From positions 704,536 through 768,535 of the forward strand of contig NZ_MVOI01000003.1 of NCBI RefSeq assembly GCF_002283555.1: a stretch of 64,000 nt of DNA, given 5' to 3'. This DNA comes from Rubrivirga sp. SAORIC476 (lineage in GTDB: Bacteria > Bacteroidota > Rhodothermia > Rhodothermales > Rubricoccaceae). How positions within the stretch are numbered: the stretch's first letter is position 1; the number at the start of each line of letters is the position of its first letter. The notes below the pieces were generated by a model. The model did not search any database. It saw only the letters and a program-made list of their open reading frames with translations, and was not told the DNA's origin. The position numbers and the translations under genes are program-made. Of this stretch, positions 1 to 8,171 are shown one piece after another.

Positions 1-1159
1 CGCCCGACGCGACCAGGTCGCCCTCGATGCCTTCCCGGAGCTCGACCTTGGACGCGAAGTAGTCCTCGTCGCTCTCGCCGACCTCGTAGGGCGTCTGGAT
101 GAGGCGTCCCGACGGCGTGTAGTACCTCGACACGGTCATCTGGAGGACGCTGCCGTCGGTCATCGGGAACTGCTGCTGGACGAGGCCCTTGCCGAACGAC
201 CGGCGGCCGATCAGGTAGGCGCGGTCATGGTCCTGCAGCGCGCCCGCGACGATCTCGCTGGCACTCGCCGAGTTCTCGTCGATCAGCACGATCACCGGGC
301 CGCCCTCGTAGATGCCGCCCGCGGTGGCGCGGTACTGACGGCGGTTGGATGGGTGGCGGCTCTCGGTGTAGACGATCATCTCGCCCGCGCCCAGGAACTC
401 GTCGGCGATCTCGTAGGCCTGGTCGAGCAGGCCGCCCGCGTTGCCGCGGAGGTCGAGCACGAGGCGCGTCATGCCCTGGCCCTGCAGGTCGCGGATGGCG
501 TCGCGGACCTCGTCGTGGCTGGTCCGCGCGAAGCGCTGCAGCTTGATCAGGCCCGTCTCGTCATCGACCATGTAGGACGCGATGACCGTGTTCAGCGGAA
601 TCCGGTCGCGGATGATGCTGTAGTCGAGCGTCTCCCGGTAGCCGGGTCGCTTCACGACGATGTCCACGGACGTGCCGCGCGGCCCCTTGAGGCGGCTCTG
701 CACGCCGTCGGCGTCGATGCCGACCGCGGTCTCGCCGTCGATCTCGATGATGCGGTCGCCCGGCTGGAGGCCCGCCTCGTCGCTCGGTCCGCCCGCGATG
801 GGCATTAGCACGACCAGCGTGTCGGCTTCCGCGCGGCCTTCGACGAACTCGTAGTAGATGCCGACGCCCTCGAAGCTGGCGTCGAAGCTCTCACGCACGC
901 GGCGCATCTCGTCGGACGAGATGTAGATCGAGTGGGGGTCGAGTCCGGCGAGCATGCCCTCGATGGCATCCTCGGCCAGCTCCGACGAGTCGACCTGCTC
1001 GACGTAGGCCCGGGTGATGTACTCGTAGGCCTCCTCGATCTTGCGGAGTTGCTCCATCTCCTCGGAGCCGGAAACGGCGTCCTGGACCTGGACGCCGACG
1101 AGAAGACCGACGGCCAGTAGACCGGCGCCGAGGAAGGGAGTCAGGCGGATGCGGGGCAT
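1..1159 (-). CDS. S41 family C-terminal processing peptidase (Prc/CtpA-like), 3' end cut by window
   Basis: A periplasmic tail-specific serine protease that trims or degrades envelope proteins. The visible 386 residues start at an ATG and open with a single hydrophobic segment (about residues 7-24) that serves as signal or anchor. A PDZ domain follows (about 90-170), then the S41 catalytic domain. The Ser/Lys dyad is clear: Ser299 in NSASASEI and Lys324 in SFGKG are 25 residues apart, the same spacing as Ser430/Lys455 of E. coli Tsp. The LDLRGNAGG motif of the family is also present. The reading frame runs off position 1, so the C-terminus is missing. It is divergent from the PolX gene, and an AT-rich patch (TATTTTG on the minus strand near 1250-1259) may hold its promoter. 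The family call is firm; the subfamily is not resolved. Confidence 0.93.
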   Translation of the reverse strand, partial: MPRIRLTPFLGAGLLAVGLLVGVQVQDAVSGSEEMEQLRKIEEAYEYITRAYVEQVDSSELAEDAIEGMLAGLDPHSIYISSDEMRRVRESFDASFEGVGIYYEFVEGRAEADTLVVLMPIAGGPSDEAGLQPGDRIIEIDGETAVGIDADGVQSRLKGPRGTSVDIVVKRPGYRETLDYSIIRDRIPLNTVIASYMVDDETGLIKLQRFARTSHDEVRDAIRDLQGQGMTRLVLDLRGNAGGLLDQAYEIADEFLGAGEMIVYTESRHPSNRRQYRATAGGIYEGGPVIVLIDENSASASEIVAGALQDHDRAYLIGRRSFGKGLVQQQFPMTDGSVLQMTVSRYYTPSGRLIQTPYEVGESDEDYFASKVELREGIEGDLVASG

Positions 1160-1382
1160 AGCGTGCGGCGAGTGCGAATGCCTGCCCAACGGACGGAGGC
1201 TGGCGTTGGTGCGAGTACGGTGGAACACGGAGGCGGTTCGTCGTTCGTCCACAAAATAGGCGCGCGGGCGGAACCCCCGAGGGGAGGGCATCGGCGACGG
1301 GTGCGGAGGTGTGGAACAGGATCGCGGACCGGAACCTTTCCCGGCCCTCCGTTGAACCCGTCTCCCCCTCGCCCCGTCGTCC

Positions 1383-3038
1383 ATGACCAACAAAGCCGTC
1401 GCCCGCCAGCTGGCGCTCACCGCCGACCTGATCGAGCTGACGGGCGGCAACCCGTTCCGCGCACGCGCCTATGCATCGGGCGCCCGCACGGTCGAGCGGC
1501 TGGAGGCGCCTGTCGCCACCCTGGCCGCCTCGGGCGAGCTGTCCGGGGTCAAGGGCATCGGGAAGGGCCTCGTGGCCGACATCGAGGAACTGCTGGCGTC
1601 CGGCACGCTGGCGAGCACCGACGCGCTGCTCCAGTCGCTCCCGCCGGGGCTGCCGGAGGTGATGCGGGTCAAGGGGCTCGGTGTCAAGAAAGTGCGGACG
1701 CTGTGGCAGGACGCGGGGGTGACCTCGCTGGACCAACTGGAGGGCGCGGCCGTCTCGGGGCGGCTGGCGGAACTGCCCGGCTTCGGGGCGAAGACGGTCC
1801 AGAACCTTCTCGACGCGATCGAGCACCTGAAGGCCTACCGGGGAAAGGCTCACCTCCGCGACGCGGTTGGGCCCGCGCTCGCCGTCCGCCAGAGGCTGCG
1901 CGCCGCCGGACTCCGGGCCGACCTCGCGGGCGCGGTTCGTCGCCAGTGCAACGTGGCCGACGCACTCGACCTCGTCGCCGTGGGCACGCCCGCGCAGATC
2001 GCCGAGGCGCTGGGTGGGGGCCGGGCCGAGGCGGACCGCGTCGAGGGCGCGATCCCGCTAGGCCTCCCCCTGACGGTCTTCGCGGCGACGGCGGAGACCT
2101 ACGGGCGCGTCCTCTGGGAGCGTACCGGCCCGCGCGAGCACGTCGACGCGTTCACCGAGGCGCACGGCGCCCCGACGGACGTGGACGAGGAACAAGAGGT
2201 CTACACCGCCGCCGGGCTCCACCCGATCCCGGCGCCCCTCCGCGACGATCCCCACTGGCTGACCGTGGCCCGCGAGCCGCTGCCGACGCTCGTCCGCACC
2301 GGCGACCTGCGGGGCACGATCCACAACCACACCACGGCCTCGGACGGCGCGCACACGCTCCGGGAGATGTGTGACGCAGCCCGCGAACGGGGGCTGACGT
2401 ACTTCGGCGTCTGCGATCACAGCCGGAGCCTCCAGATCGCGCACGGCCTCAGCCTCGACGAGATGGAGGAGCAGATCGCGCGCGTCGACGCGCTCAACGC
2501 GGCCTACGCCGACGAGGGCGTCGACTTCCGCGTCTTCGCGGGCTCCGAGGTCGACATCCTCTCGGACGGCGCGATGGACTACCCGGACGACCTCCTGGCC
2601 CGCCTCGACCTCGTCGTGGCGAGCGTCCATACCGGGTTCAACATGACCGAGGACGAGGCGACGGCGCGTGTCGTGGCCGCGGTCTCGAACCCCTACGTGG
2701 ATGTGCTGGGGCACCCGACGGGGCGACTCCTGCTCCGCCGCGAGGGCTACCCGCTCGACCACGAGGCCGTGCTGGACGCCTGCGCCGAGCACGGCGTGGC
2801 CGTCGAGTTGAACGCCCACCCGTTCCGCCTCGACCTCGACTGGCGCTTCGTGCGCGCCGCCACCGAGCGCGGCGTGCCGGTCTCCATCAACCCCGACGCC
2901 CACGCCACCGACGGCCTCGACGACACGCGCTGGGGCGTCGCCAGCGCGCAAAAGGGTGGGCTGACGGCGGCGGACTCGCTCACCTCCAAGTCGGCCGATG
3001 ACCTCGGGGCCTGGCTGACGGCGAGGCGGCCGGGATAA
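1383..3038 (+). CDS. polX: PolX-family protein: helix-hairpin-helix region, degenerate polymerase core, C-terminal PHP phosphoesterase
   Basis: Bacterial PolX proteins act in DNA repair by pairing a family X polymerase with a PHP 3'-5' exonuclease. The N-terminal 180 residues match the 8-kDa/HhH region (opening MTNKAVARQL, with GVKGIGKG and LPGFGAKT hairpins). The palm region (about 183-290) is recognisable by GAVRR, but the usual GDxD metal motif reads ADALDL and the third Asp position falls in GLPLTV, so the catalytic carboxylates look lost. The PHP domain (about 310-551) keeps its metal ligands: HNH and SDG near 313-322, CDH, GSEVD, SVH, GHP, NAH and NPDAHA. I therefore infer an active phosphoesterase/exonuclease without polymerase activity. 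Its 551 residues are normal for PolX. The ATG start follows a 223-bp divergent intergenic region. Confidence 0.88.
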   Translation: MTNKAVARQLALTADLIELTGGNPFRARAYASGARTVERLEAPVATLAASGELSGVKGIGKGLVADIEELLASGTLASTDALLQSLPPGLPEVMRVKGLGVKKVRTLWQDAGVTSLDQLEGAAVSGRLAELPGFGAKTVQNLLDAIEHLKAYRGKAHLRDAVGPALAVRQRLRAAGLRADLAGAVRRQCNVADALDLVAVGTPAQIAEALGGGRAEADRVEGAIPLGLPLTVFAATAETYGRVLWERTGPREHVDAFTEAHGAPTDVDEEQEVYTAAGLHPIPAPLRDDPHWLTVAREPLPTLVRTGDLRGTIHNHTTASDGAHTLREMCDAARERGLTYFGVCDHSRSLQIAHGLSLDEMEEQIARVDALNAAYADEGVDFRVFAGSEVDILSDGAMDYPDDLLARLDLVVASVHTGFNMTEDEATARVVAAVSNPYVDVLGHPTGRLLLRREGYPLDHEAVLDACAEHGVAVELNAHPFRLDLDWRFVRAATERGVPVSINPDAHATDGLDDTRWGVASAQKGGLTAADSLTSKSADDLGAWLTARRPG

Positions 3039-3139
3039 AGGCCAGGCGCTCCCCCTCGTCAGCTCCGACCTCGGCTCCGTGAACCCTGAACTCCTCCGAT
3101 GGAGCCCCAATGGCCCAACCGAGTAGCCCCGCGACTCGC

Positions 3140-3147
3140 TAGCTTTG
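3140..3147 (+). promoter_or_regulatory. TAGCTTTG, Bacteroidota-type -7 element
   Basis: This octamer is an exact match to the Bacteroidota TAnnTTTG consensus and lies 19 nt before the GTG of the penicillin-acylase-like gene. No clear -33 TTTG is visible at the usual distance. It is the best match among several TAnnTTnn octamers placed 19-27 nt before start codons in this window. Confidence 0.5.
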
Positions 3148-3166
3148 CTCCTCCCTCCTCTTCTCT

Positions 3167-5173
3167 GTGGTCCGCGTACTCCTGACGATCGGCGTCCTCC
3201 TCGTGCTCGCCGCCGGGCTGGCCGCCGCGGTGGGCGTGCTCGCGTACGGCACCGAGCCGCCCCGTGACGGGACGCTCGAGGTCGCCGGGCTCGCCGAGCC
3301 CGTCCGCCTCGGATGGGGCGCCGACGGCACCGTCTGGGTCGAGGGCGCCGACGCGGAAGCCCTCGCCGCGGGTCTCGGCTACGCCCACAGCGCCGACCAC
3401 GGCTGGGCCACGGCCCTGTGGCGGCAGGCCGCGCGCGGGACCCTGGCCGAGTGGTTCGGCGACGAGGCCCGCGACCTCGACCTCCACGCCCGCACGCTCG
3501 GATTCGCGTCGCTCGGCCGCCGCACCTACGAGGCGCTCCCCGAGGCGGACCGCGAGATCCTCGACGCCTACGCTCGCGGCACCTCTGCGGCCTTCGCCCA
3601 GCCCGGCGTGGCGCAGAGTGACGCCTTCATCGTCGCCGACGTGGTGCCGGCCCCGTGGGACCCCTGGGACGCCCTCGCCATCGAGCGCCTCCACGCCTAC
3701 CTCGCCGCGCCCGCGCTGACTGCCGACGCCACCTGGCGCCGCGCCGCGATGGCCGACACGGTCGTCGCGCAGTTCGTCGCCGCCGACTCCATGTTCCGGG
3801 CCTTCCTGGGGATGCCGGGCGGCGGGTTCGACCGCGCCTACGTCGCGCCCACGGCCGCTGGCCGCGACCTGATGCAGCAGGTCTCTGCAGGAAACTCGGC
3901 GCTCGCCCTGCTCGCCCCCGCCGTTCTCAAGACCCCTGGCCGCTCGACTGTCGCTCTCACGATTCCCGGCACGCTCGTCTCGCCCGGCGGGTGGAGTGGC
4001 GGAACGGGCTGGGGCCTGCTGATGGGCTCGCCCCTCCGCCTCGAACCCTATGGCGGCGTGGCGCCTCCGGCCCTCTACAGCCGCATCGTCGAGCGCGACG
4101 GCGACGAGACCCTGCTGGCGGTCACGCGCGACAGCACCGGCCTCGTGCTCCGTGCCGGCCGCGACGCGCCGGTGCAGGCAGAGGGCACCCAGACGGTAGG
4201 CCCCCCCGCCGACACGCTCGACACCGGCTGGCGCGTCCGCTGGCAGGGCTTCGCGCTGGGGACCGACCTGGGCGCGTTCCAGTCTCTCCGCGACGGGCGC
4301 GTGCCGTCGCGGTTCACGCTCGTCTCGGGCGACGGCGTGGTCGCGACGGCGAGCGAGACGCGCGTCCTCGGGCGCCCGCGCGTCGCGATGACGAACGGCA
4401 CAGCAGCGCTGACGGCTCAGGACACACTCGCGCGCTTCGCCGCCTCCCTCCTCGTCCGGACGCCCCCGCCCGCTGCGCCCGACTCCGGCGCGGTCCGCGA
4501 GATCCGCGCGAGCGACCCGGCCGACCGTGAGGTCACGAGCACCTGGGCCCGCGAGCAACTGCCCACCCTCCTCGCCCGCCTCGGCGCCCGCGACTCCCTC
4601 GACGACGTGCTGCAGGTCCCCTACGCCTACCTCAACGGCTGGGACGGCAGCTACCGCGCCGACGCCATCGCCCCGTCCGTGTTCGAGTGGTGGCTCGCGT
4701 CGCACCGCGACCTGACCGGTCACCTGCCCGACCCCTCGGACTCGCTCGACGTGGCGCTCCTGCCATCGTCGCTGCGGATCGCACGCGCGGAGTTGCGCGA
4801 CCGCTACGGCGCGCGGCCCATGGACTGGCGATGGGGACGCCTCCAGGGCGGCCCCCAGTACCCGGTGCTCGGGCACCGCGGCGGCGCGGCGGCGCGGCGG
4901 TTCCACGACGGCCTCGGGGCGCCCGGCGGGCACCCGACCGCGCTCCGCCCCGGCCCGTCGGTCGTGTTCGAGGGCCCCCGACCCGGACGCGCCGTCTGGA
5001 CCCTCCGCACCGATCTGCAGACCGGCCGCGTGGCCGTCCGCTCGCCTGCGCTCCGGCCGCGCATCGCCGACATCACCGACCCGGATGACGGCCCCGGAAG
5101 CCTCCTGATCGAGGTCGACCCGTCTGGGCCGATGCCCTCCGCCCTCCTCTCCCTGACGCCCGCCTCTTCGTGA
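3167..5173 (+). CDS. Penicillin acylase family (Ntn-hydrolase) protein
   Basis: Members hydrolyse amide bonds of acylated compounds such as penicillins or acyl-homoserine lactones after self-cleavage into alpha and beta chains. The GTG start gives an N-terminal hydrophobic helix (about residues 4-27), so the protein is exported or anchored. The alpha-chain-like part has the family pattern GLGYAHSADHGW...RGTLAEWFG. The region that should carry the beta-chain nucleophile reads WSGGTGW instead of the usual GSNxW, with SPLRLEPYG in place of the NDPHL loop, so the nucleophile may be this Ser or may be absent. The C-terminal W-RWG motif (DWRWGRLQ) fits the family. The 668 residues are slightly short compared with typical 700-800. 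Its stop overlaps the kinase start by 4 bp, suggesting one transcript. The family is likely; activity is uncertain. Confidence 0.78.
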   Translation: MVRVLLTIGVLLVLAAGLAAAVGVLAYGTEPPRDGTLEVAGLAEPVRLGWGADGTVWVEGADAEALAAGLGYAHSADHGWATALWRQAARGTLAEWFGDEARDLDLHARTLGFASLGRRTYEALPEADREILDAYARGTSAAFAQPGVAQSDAFIVADVVPAPWDPWDALAIERLHAYLAAPALTADATWRRAAMADTVVAQFVAADSMFRAFLGMPGGGFDRAYVAPTAAGRDLMQQVSAGNSALALLAPAVLKTPGRSTVALTIPGTLVSPGGWSGGTGWGLLMGSPLRLEPYGGVAPPALYSRIVERDGDETLLAVTRDSTGLVLRAGRDAPVQAEGTQTVGPPADTLDTGWRVRWQGFALGTDLGAFQSLRDGRVPSRFTLVSGDGVVATASETRVLGRPRVAMTNGTAALTAQDTLARFAASLLVRTPPPAAPDSGAVREIRASDPADREVTSTWAREQLPTLLARLGARDSLDDVLQVPYAYLNGWDGSYRADAIAPSVFEWWLASHRDLTGHLPDPSDSLDVALLPSSLRIARAELRDRYGARPMDWRWGRLQGGPQYPVLGHRGGAAARRFHDGLGAPGGHPTALRPGPSVVFEGPRPGRAVWTLRTDLQTGRVAVRSPALRPRIADITDPDDGPGSLLIEVDPSGPMPSALLSLTPASS

Positions 5174-6072
5174 CCACCCCCCTCTTCATCGGCATCGACG
5201 CCGGCGGCTCCAAGACGGCCGCCGTAGCCGCCTCGGGCACCCAGACCCAGCGCTTCGTCGGCCCGGCGGCGCAGGCGCTCCGTGACGGTCCACAGGCTGC
5301 GGCCAGCGTGGTCGCGACGCTCGTGGGGGAGGCGCGCACCTCGCTCGACGACGCCCCGCTGGCAGGCGTGGTGGTCGGCCTCGCAGGCGCCGGGCGCGAC
5401 ACGGTCCGCGAGGCGGTCGCCGAGGCGTTGCGGCCCGCGCTCGGCGACGTGCCCCTGACCGTCACCCACGACGCCGACGTGGCCTACCACGCCGCCTGGG
5501 GCGCCGAGAGCGGCGTCCTGCTGATCGCGGGCACGGGGTCGCTCGTGTTCGGGCGGACCGAGACGGGCGAGACAGTCCGCGCCGGCGGCTGGGGCACCGC
5601 GCTCGGCGACGACGGCAGCGGAGCTGCGCTCGGCCGGGCCGCACTCCGGGCGCTGCTGGCCGCGCTCGACGGTGGCCCGCCGTCCGCCCTCCCCGACCTC
5701 GCCGCGGAGCACTTCGCCCTCACCTCCGCCGCCGACGTGCTGGAGGCCATCTACACCGACCAGCGCCCTCTGAGCACGTTCGCCCCGCTCCTGCTCGCCG
5801 CCGTCGACGCGGGCGACTGGATCGCCGAGGCAGCCCTCCTCGCCGAGACCAACGGGCTCGCCAAGCAGGCGGGCTGGCTCGCCACGCGCGCCGGAGACAA
5901 CCTCCGCCACCGCCTCGCGACCGTCGGGGGCCTCTCTGGTGAGCCGACCTACCGGAGAGCGCTGGAGGCCGCCCTCGACCGGCACCTGCCGGGCTGGACC
6001 GTCGCTCGGTGCGAGATTGCCCCCGCCGACGGCGCGCTCGCGATGGCGCAGACGCTCGGGCGAACCACCTGA
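5170..6072 (+). CDS. BadF/BadG/N-acetylglucosamine kinase-like ATPase
   Basis: A cytoplasmic sugar kinase of the ASKHA (actin/hexokinase) fold that probably phosphorylates N-acetylglucosamine or a related amino sugar released during cell-wall turnover. The phosphate-1 loop IGIDAGGSKT lies at the N-terminus, the phosphate-2 region LLIAGTGSLVFG at about residue 118, and the GGWGTALGDDGSGAALG motif of the family follows directly. The length of 300 residues is typical. Translation starts at a GTG overlapping the stop of the acylase gene by 4 bp (GTGA), so the two genes are likely coupled. Together they could process amide-linked or amino-sugar compounds, but the shared substrate is a guess. Confidence 0.82.
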   Translation: MTTPLFIGIDAGGSKTAAVAASGTQTQRFVGPAAQALRDGPQAAASVVATLVGEARTSLDDAPLAGVVVGLAGAGRDTVREAVAEALRPALGDVPLTVTHDADVAYHAAWGAESGVLLIAGTGSLVFGRTETGETVRAGGWGTALGDDGSGAALGRAALRALLAALDGGPPSALPDLAAEHFALTSAADVLEAIYTDQRPLSTFAPLLLAAVDAGDWIAEAALLAETNGLAKQAGWLATRAGDNLRHRLATVGGLSGEPTYRRALEAALDRHLPGWTVARCEIAPADGALAMAQTLGRTT

Positions 6073-6079
6073 TCGCACT

Positions 6080-6526
6080 CTGTCCGACGCCTTCACCCTG
6101 CGCGCCGAGCGTGGCCTGGACCGCCTCGGGTTCGCCTTCGCCGGTGCGGAGTCGGTGACGGGCGCCGTGGCGGTGGACGTCCAGGTCGCCGTGGAGGCAT
6201 TCACTGGCCGCGTCTCCTCGGTGTGGTTCCAGCGCGCGGCGTTGGACCGGTTCGAGGCCGATCTGCGCGCGCTGGAGCAGACGCGCTCCGGGACTGCATT
6301 CATCTGCAACACCGGTGTCCCCGGCGCCACCAACGAGGTCACCCTGACGCTCGAGGCCCGCTCCCGCGGACACGCCCGGCTCACCGTCTCCCTGCTCCGC
6401 CTCCGTCACCTCGCCACGGGAGGAGACGCAACGCTCGAACTGCGCGCGACGCTCGACGTGGACGGCGGCGACCTGGCGACGTTCGCAGAGGACTGGCGCC
6501 GCCTGTTCCGGGAGCGCACTGCGTGA
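6080..6526 (+). CDS. Hypothetical protein, possibly WapI/immunity-protein-like fold
   Basis: I do not recognise this protein with confidence. The best N-terminus is a rare CTG codon 7 nt after the kinase stop (product begins [M]SDAFTLRAERG, 148 residues). The only upstream alternatives in frame, a GTG at 5939 and a TTG at 6017, would overlap the kinase gene heavily. A GTG near 6160 would remove about 28 residues. The alternating hydrophobic pattern (VAVDVQVAVEAF, EVTLTLEARS, ATLELRATLDVD) suggests a small beta-rich soluble domain, and the order of strands faintly resembles WapI-type proteins. There is no signal peptide or membrane segment. It is probably the last gene of the PolX-acylase-kinase run. 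Confidence 0.55.
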   Translation: MSDAFTLRAERGLDRLGFAFAGAESVTGAVAVDVQVAVEAFTGRVSSVWFQRAALDRFEADLRALEQTRSGTAFICNTGVPGATNEVTLTLEARSRGHARLTVSLLRLRHLATGGDATLELRATLDVDGGDLATFAEDWRRLFRERTA

Positions 6527-6553
6527 CTGGGACGGCCAATGCGATGCGCCCCA

Positions 6554-6567
6554 CCTCGGCGCCGAGG
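6554..6567. repeat. CCTCGGC palindrome, copy 1
   Basis: A perfect 7-bp palindrome with no loop sits between two convergent genes and is followed by GGGAC. It belongs to the intergenic GCCTCGG/CCGAGGC family seen about ten times in this window. Confidence 0.7.
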
Positions 6568-6588
6568 CGGGACGACCGACGCGACCTG

Positions 6589-7398
6589 CTAGCTCAGGCT
6601 CCCCGGTGGGTAGTCGGCCGGGTCGAACTCCGGCTCCGGGTACTGCGGGTCCATCGCCTCCAGCGTGTCCACCAGGATCTGGCTGACGACGAGGTCGCGG
6701 TACCAGCGCGTCTCGGCGGGCACCACGTACCAGGGTGCGGCCTCCGTCGAGGTCCGCTCCATGGCGACCTCGAAGGCCCGCATGTAGTCCTCCCAGTGGT
6801 CGCGCTCCTTGAGGTCGCCCGGGTTGAACTTCCAGTGCTTGTCGGGCCGCTCCAGGCGGCGACGGAAGCGCTCCAGCTGGTAGTCCTTGGAGATGTTGAG
6901 CATCACCTTGACCACGCGCGTCCCGGCGTCCGCCAGCAGCGCCTCAAAGTGCCGGATGTGGTCGTAGCGGCGCTCGATCACGTCCGCCTCGGCCCAGCCG
7001 TGGACCTTCACGATCAGCACGTCCTCGTAGTGGGACCGGTTGAAGACGCGGATCATGCCCTTTTGCGGCGCCTTCGCGTGGACGCGCCACAGGAAGTCGT
7101 GGCTCTTCTCCAGCGTCGAGGGCGCCTTGAAGCTGGCCACGCGGACGCCCTGCGGGTTCATCGGCCCGAACACGTGCTCCGTCGTCGAGTCCTTGCCCCC
7201 GGCATCCATGGCCTGGAAGACGAACAGGATGGACTGCTCGCCCTCGGCGTAGAGACGCTCCTGGAGGTCGCGGGCACGGTCGATGTTGTCGCGCAGCCGG
7301 TCCTCGCCCTCGTCCTTATCGAGGCCGCCGTCGTCGTCGGTCGTGCGGTCGGCCAGAGAGACGGAGGCGCCGGGCGCGATGCGGTAGCGGTCGGTCAT
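6589..7398 (-). CDS. ppk2: Polyphosphate kinase 2 family protein (PPK2)
   Basis: PPK2 enzymes transfer phosphate between polyphosphate and nucleotides (GDP, ADP or AMP). This is a single-domain form of 269 residues with a Walker A loop AMDAGGKDST (63-72), the Walker B/lid segment FNRSHYEDVL (119-128) and the conserved ERDHWEDY/WYVVPA region near the C-terminus. I chose the internal ATG giving MTDRYRIAPG, because the in-frame upstream ATG adds only a 15-residue low-complexity tail. The class (AMP- or ADP-phosphorylating) cannot be fixed by eye. Its upstream region holds a strong hairpin and two GTCAC boxes 21 bp apart, discussed separately. The kinase call is firm. Confidence 0.93.
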   Translation of the reverse strand: MTDRYRIAPGASVSLADRTTDDDGGLDKDEGEDRLRDNIDRARDLQERLYAEGEQSILFVFQAMDAGGKDSTTEHVFGPMNPQGVRVASFKAPSTLEKSHDFLWRVHAKAPQKGMIRVFNRSHYEDVLIVKVHGWAEADVIERRYDHIRHFEALLADAGTRVVKVMLNISKDYQLERFRRRLERPDKHWKFNPGDLKERDHWEDYMRAFEVAMERTSTEAAPWYVVPAETRWYRDLVVSQILVDTLEAMDPQYPEPEFDPADYPPGSLS

Positions 7399-7420
7399 GG
7401 GTACAGGGTCAGGGGTGACG

Positions 7421-7451
7421 AGTAATGGGTGAGCGTGCGTCACCCATCACT
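7421..7451 (-). terminator. Hairpin between the DUF937 gene and ppk2
   Basis: AGTAATGGGTGA and TCACCCATCACT form a 12-bp stem with one mismatch around a 7-nt loop. It lies just after the DUF937 stop on the minus strand and 23 bp before the ppk2 start. No T-run follows, so it could attenuate or separate the two genes rather than fully terminate. Confidence 0.5.
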
Positions 7452-7467
7452 CTGTCCTTGTCACTCG

Positions 7468-8082
7468 CTATCGGCCGAACAGCTTGCCGAGAACGGCCTT
7501 GCCCGCCTGCGCGATGAGCTGGTTTTGGAGCGAGCCGCCGCTTCCGCCCTGGCCGAGGACGCCCGAGAGTGCGTCCAGGACGCTCGACGGCGCCGCCTCG
7601 CGGGCACGCGTGGCGTCTTCGGCGAGGACACCGGAGAGCCCGGCCTCGTCCAGCCCGGACTGGCGCTTCCGCCGCCCGAGCGCCGCCATCACGATGGGCG
7701 CGAGGATGGGCAACAGCTTCATCACCTGCTGCATGTTCAGGCCGGACGCCTTCGCGACGCCCTGCTCGACCGCCTGCTGCTGACCACCGAGGATGTGGCC
7801 GAGGATCCCCCCGCCGTCCGCCGCCTTGCCCGAGAGCTGACCGCCGAGGAAGCCGCCGAGCTGGTCGAGCAGCGAGCCGTCGTGGTCGCGGTCGAGGGCA
7901 CTGGCGAGGCCCTGCGCGCCGGAGACCGTGTTGGTGTTCTGGTTGAGGGCCGCCAGGATGGCCGGGAGCGCGGCCGACACGGCCGTCTGCGTCTGCTGGG
8001 GGTCGGCGCCGATGGCGCCCGCGATCTGGCCGATGTTGTCACCGCCGATGGAGTCGGCGAGGAGGTCGAGGATGCTGTTCAT
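7468..8082 (-). CDS. DUF937 domain protein
   Basis: A 204-residue protein of the DUF937 family, whose function is not established. The N-terminal half (MNSILDLLADSIGG...IGADPQQTQTAVSAALPAILAAL) shows the family's small-residue helical pattern. The middle is very rich in Gly and Gln (LGGFLGGQLSG, ILGHILGGQQQ) and the C-terminus repeats the same short helical motif (VLDALSGVLGQGG, LGKLFGR). There is no signal peptide and no true membrane segment despite the alanine-rich helices. It starts at the ATG directly after a GGGAAAGACGGG stretch and is followed by a hairpin before ppk2. No functional partner is evident from the neighbours. Confidence 0.82.
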   Translation of the reverse strand: MNSILDLLADSIGGDNIGQIAGAIGADPQQTQTAVSAALPAILAALNQNTNTVSGAQGLASALDRDHDGSLLDQLGGFLGGQLSGKAADGGGILGHILGGQQQAVEQGVAKASGLNMQQVMKLLPILAPIVMAALGRRKRQSGLDEAGLSGVLAEDATRAREAAPSSVLDALSGVLGQGGSGGSLQNQLIAQAGKAVLGKLFGR

Positions 8083-8171
8083 GAGGGAAAGACGGGTGAG
8101 AGGGTGAGGCGGGCAGGGTACGCACGCGGCCCGACGCAGTGCCCGCGGCCCAGAGGGACGTACGGGACCGG

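Noticed and set aside
5939-6079. GTG at 5939 as start of the hypothetical gene after the kinase
   Set aside because: It would overlap the kinase gene by over 130 bp, and the added residues are an Arg/Pro-rich shadow of the kinase frame.
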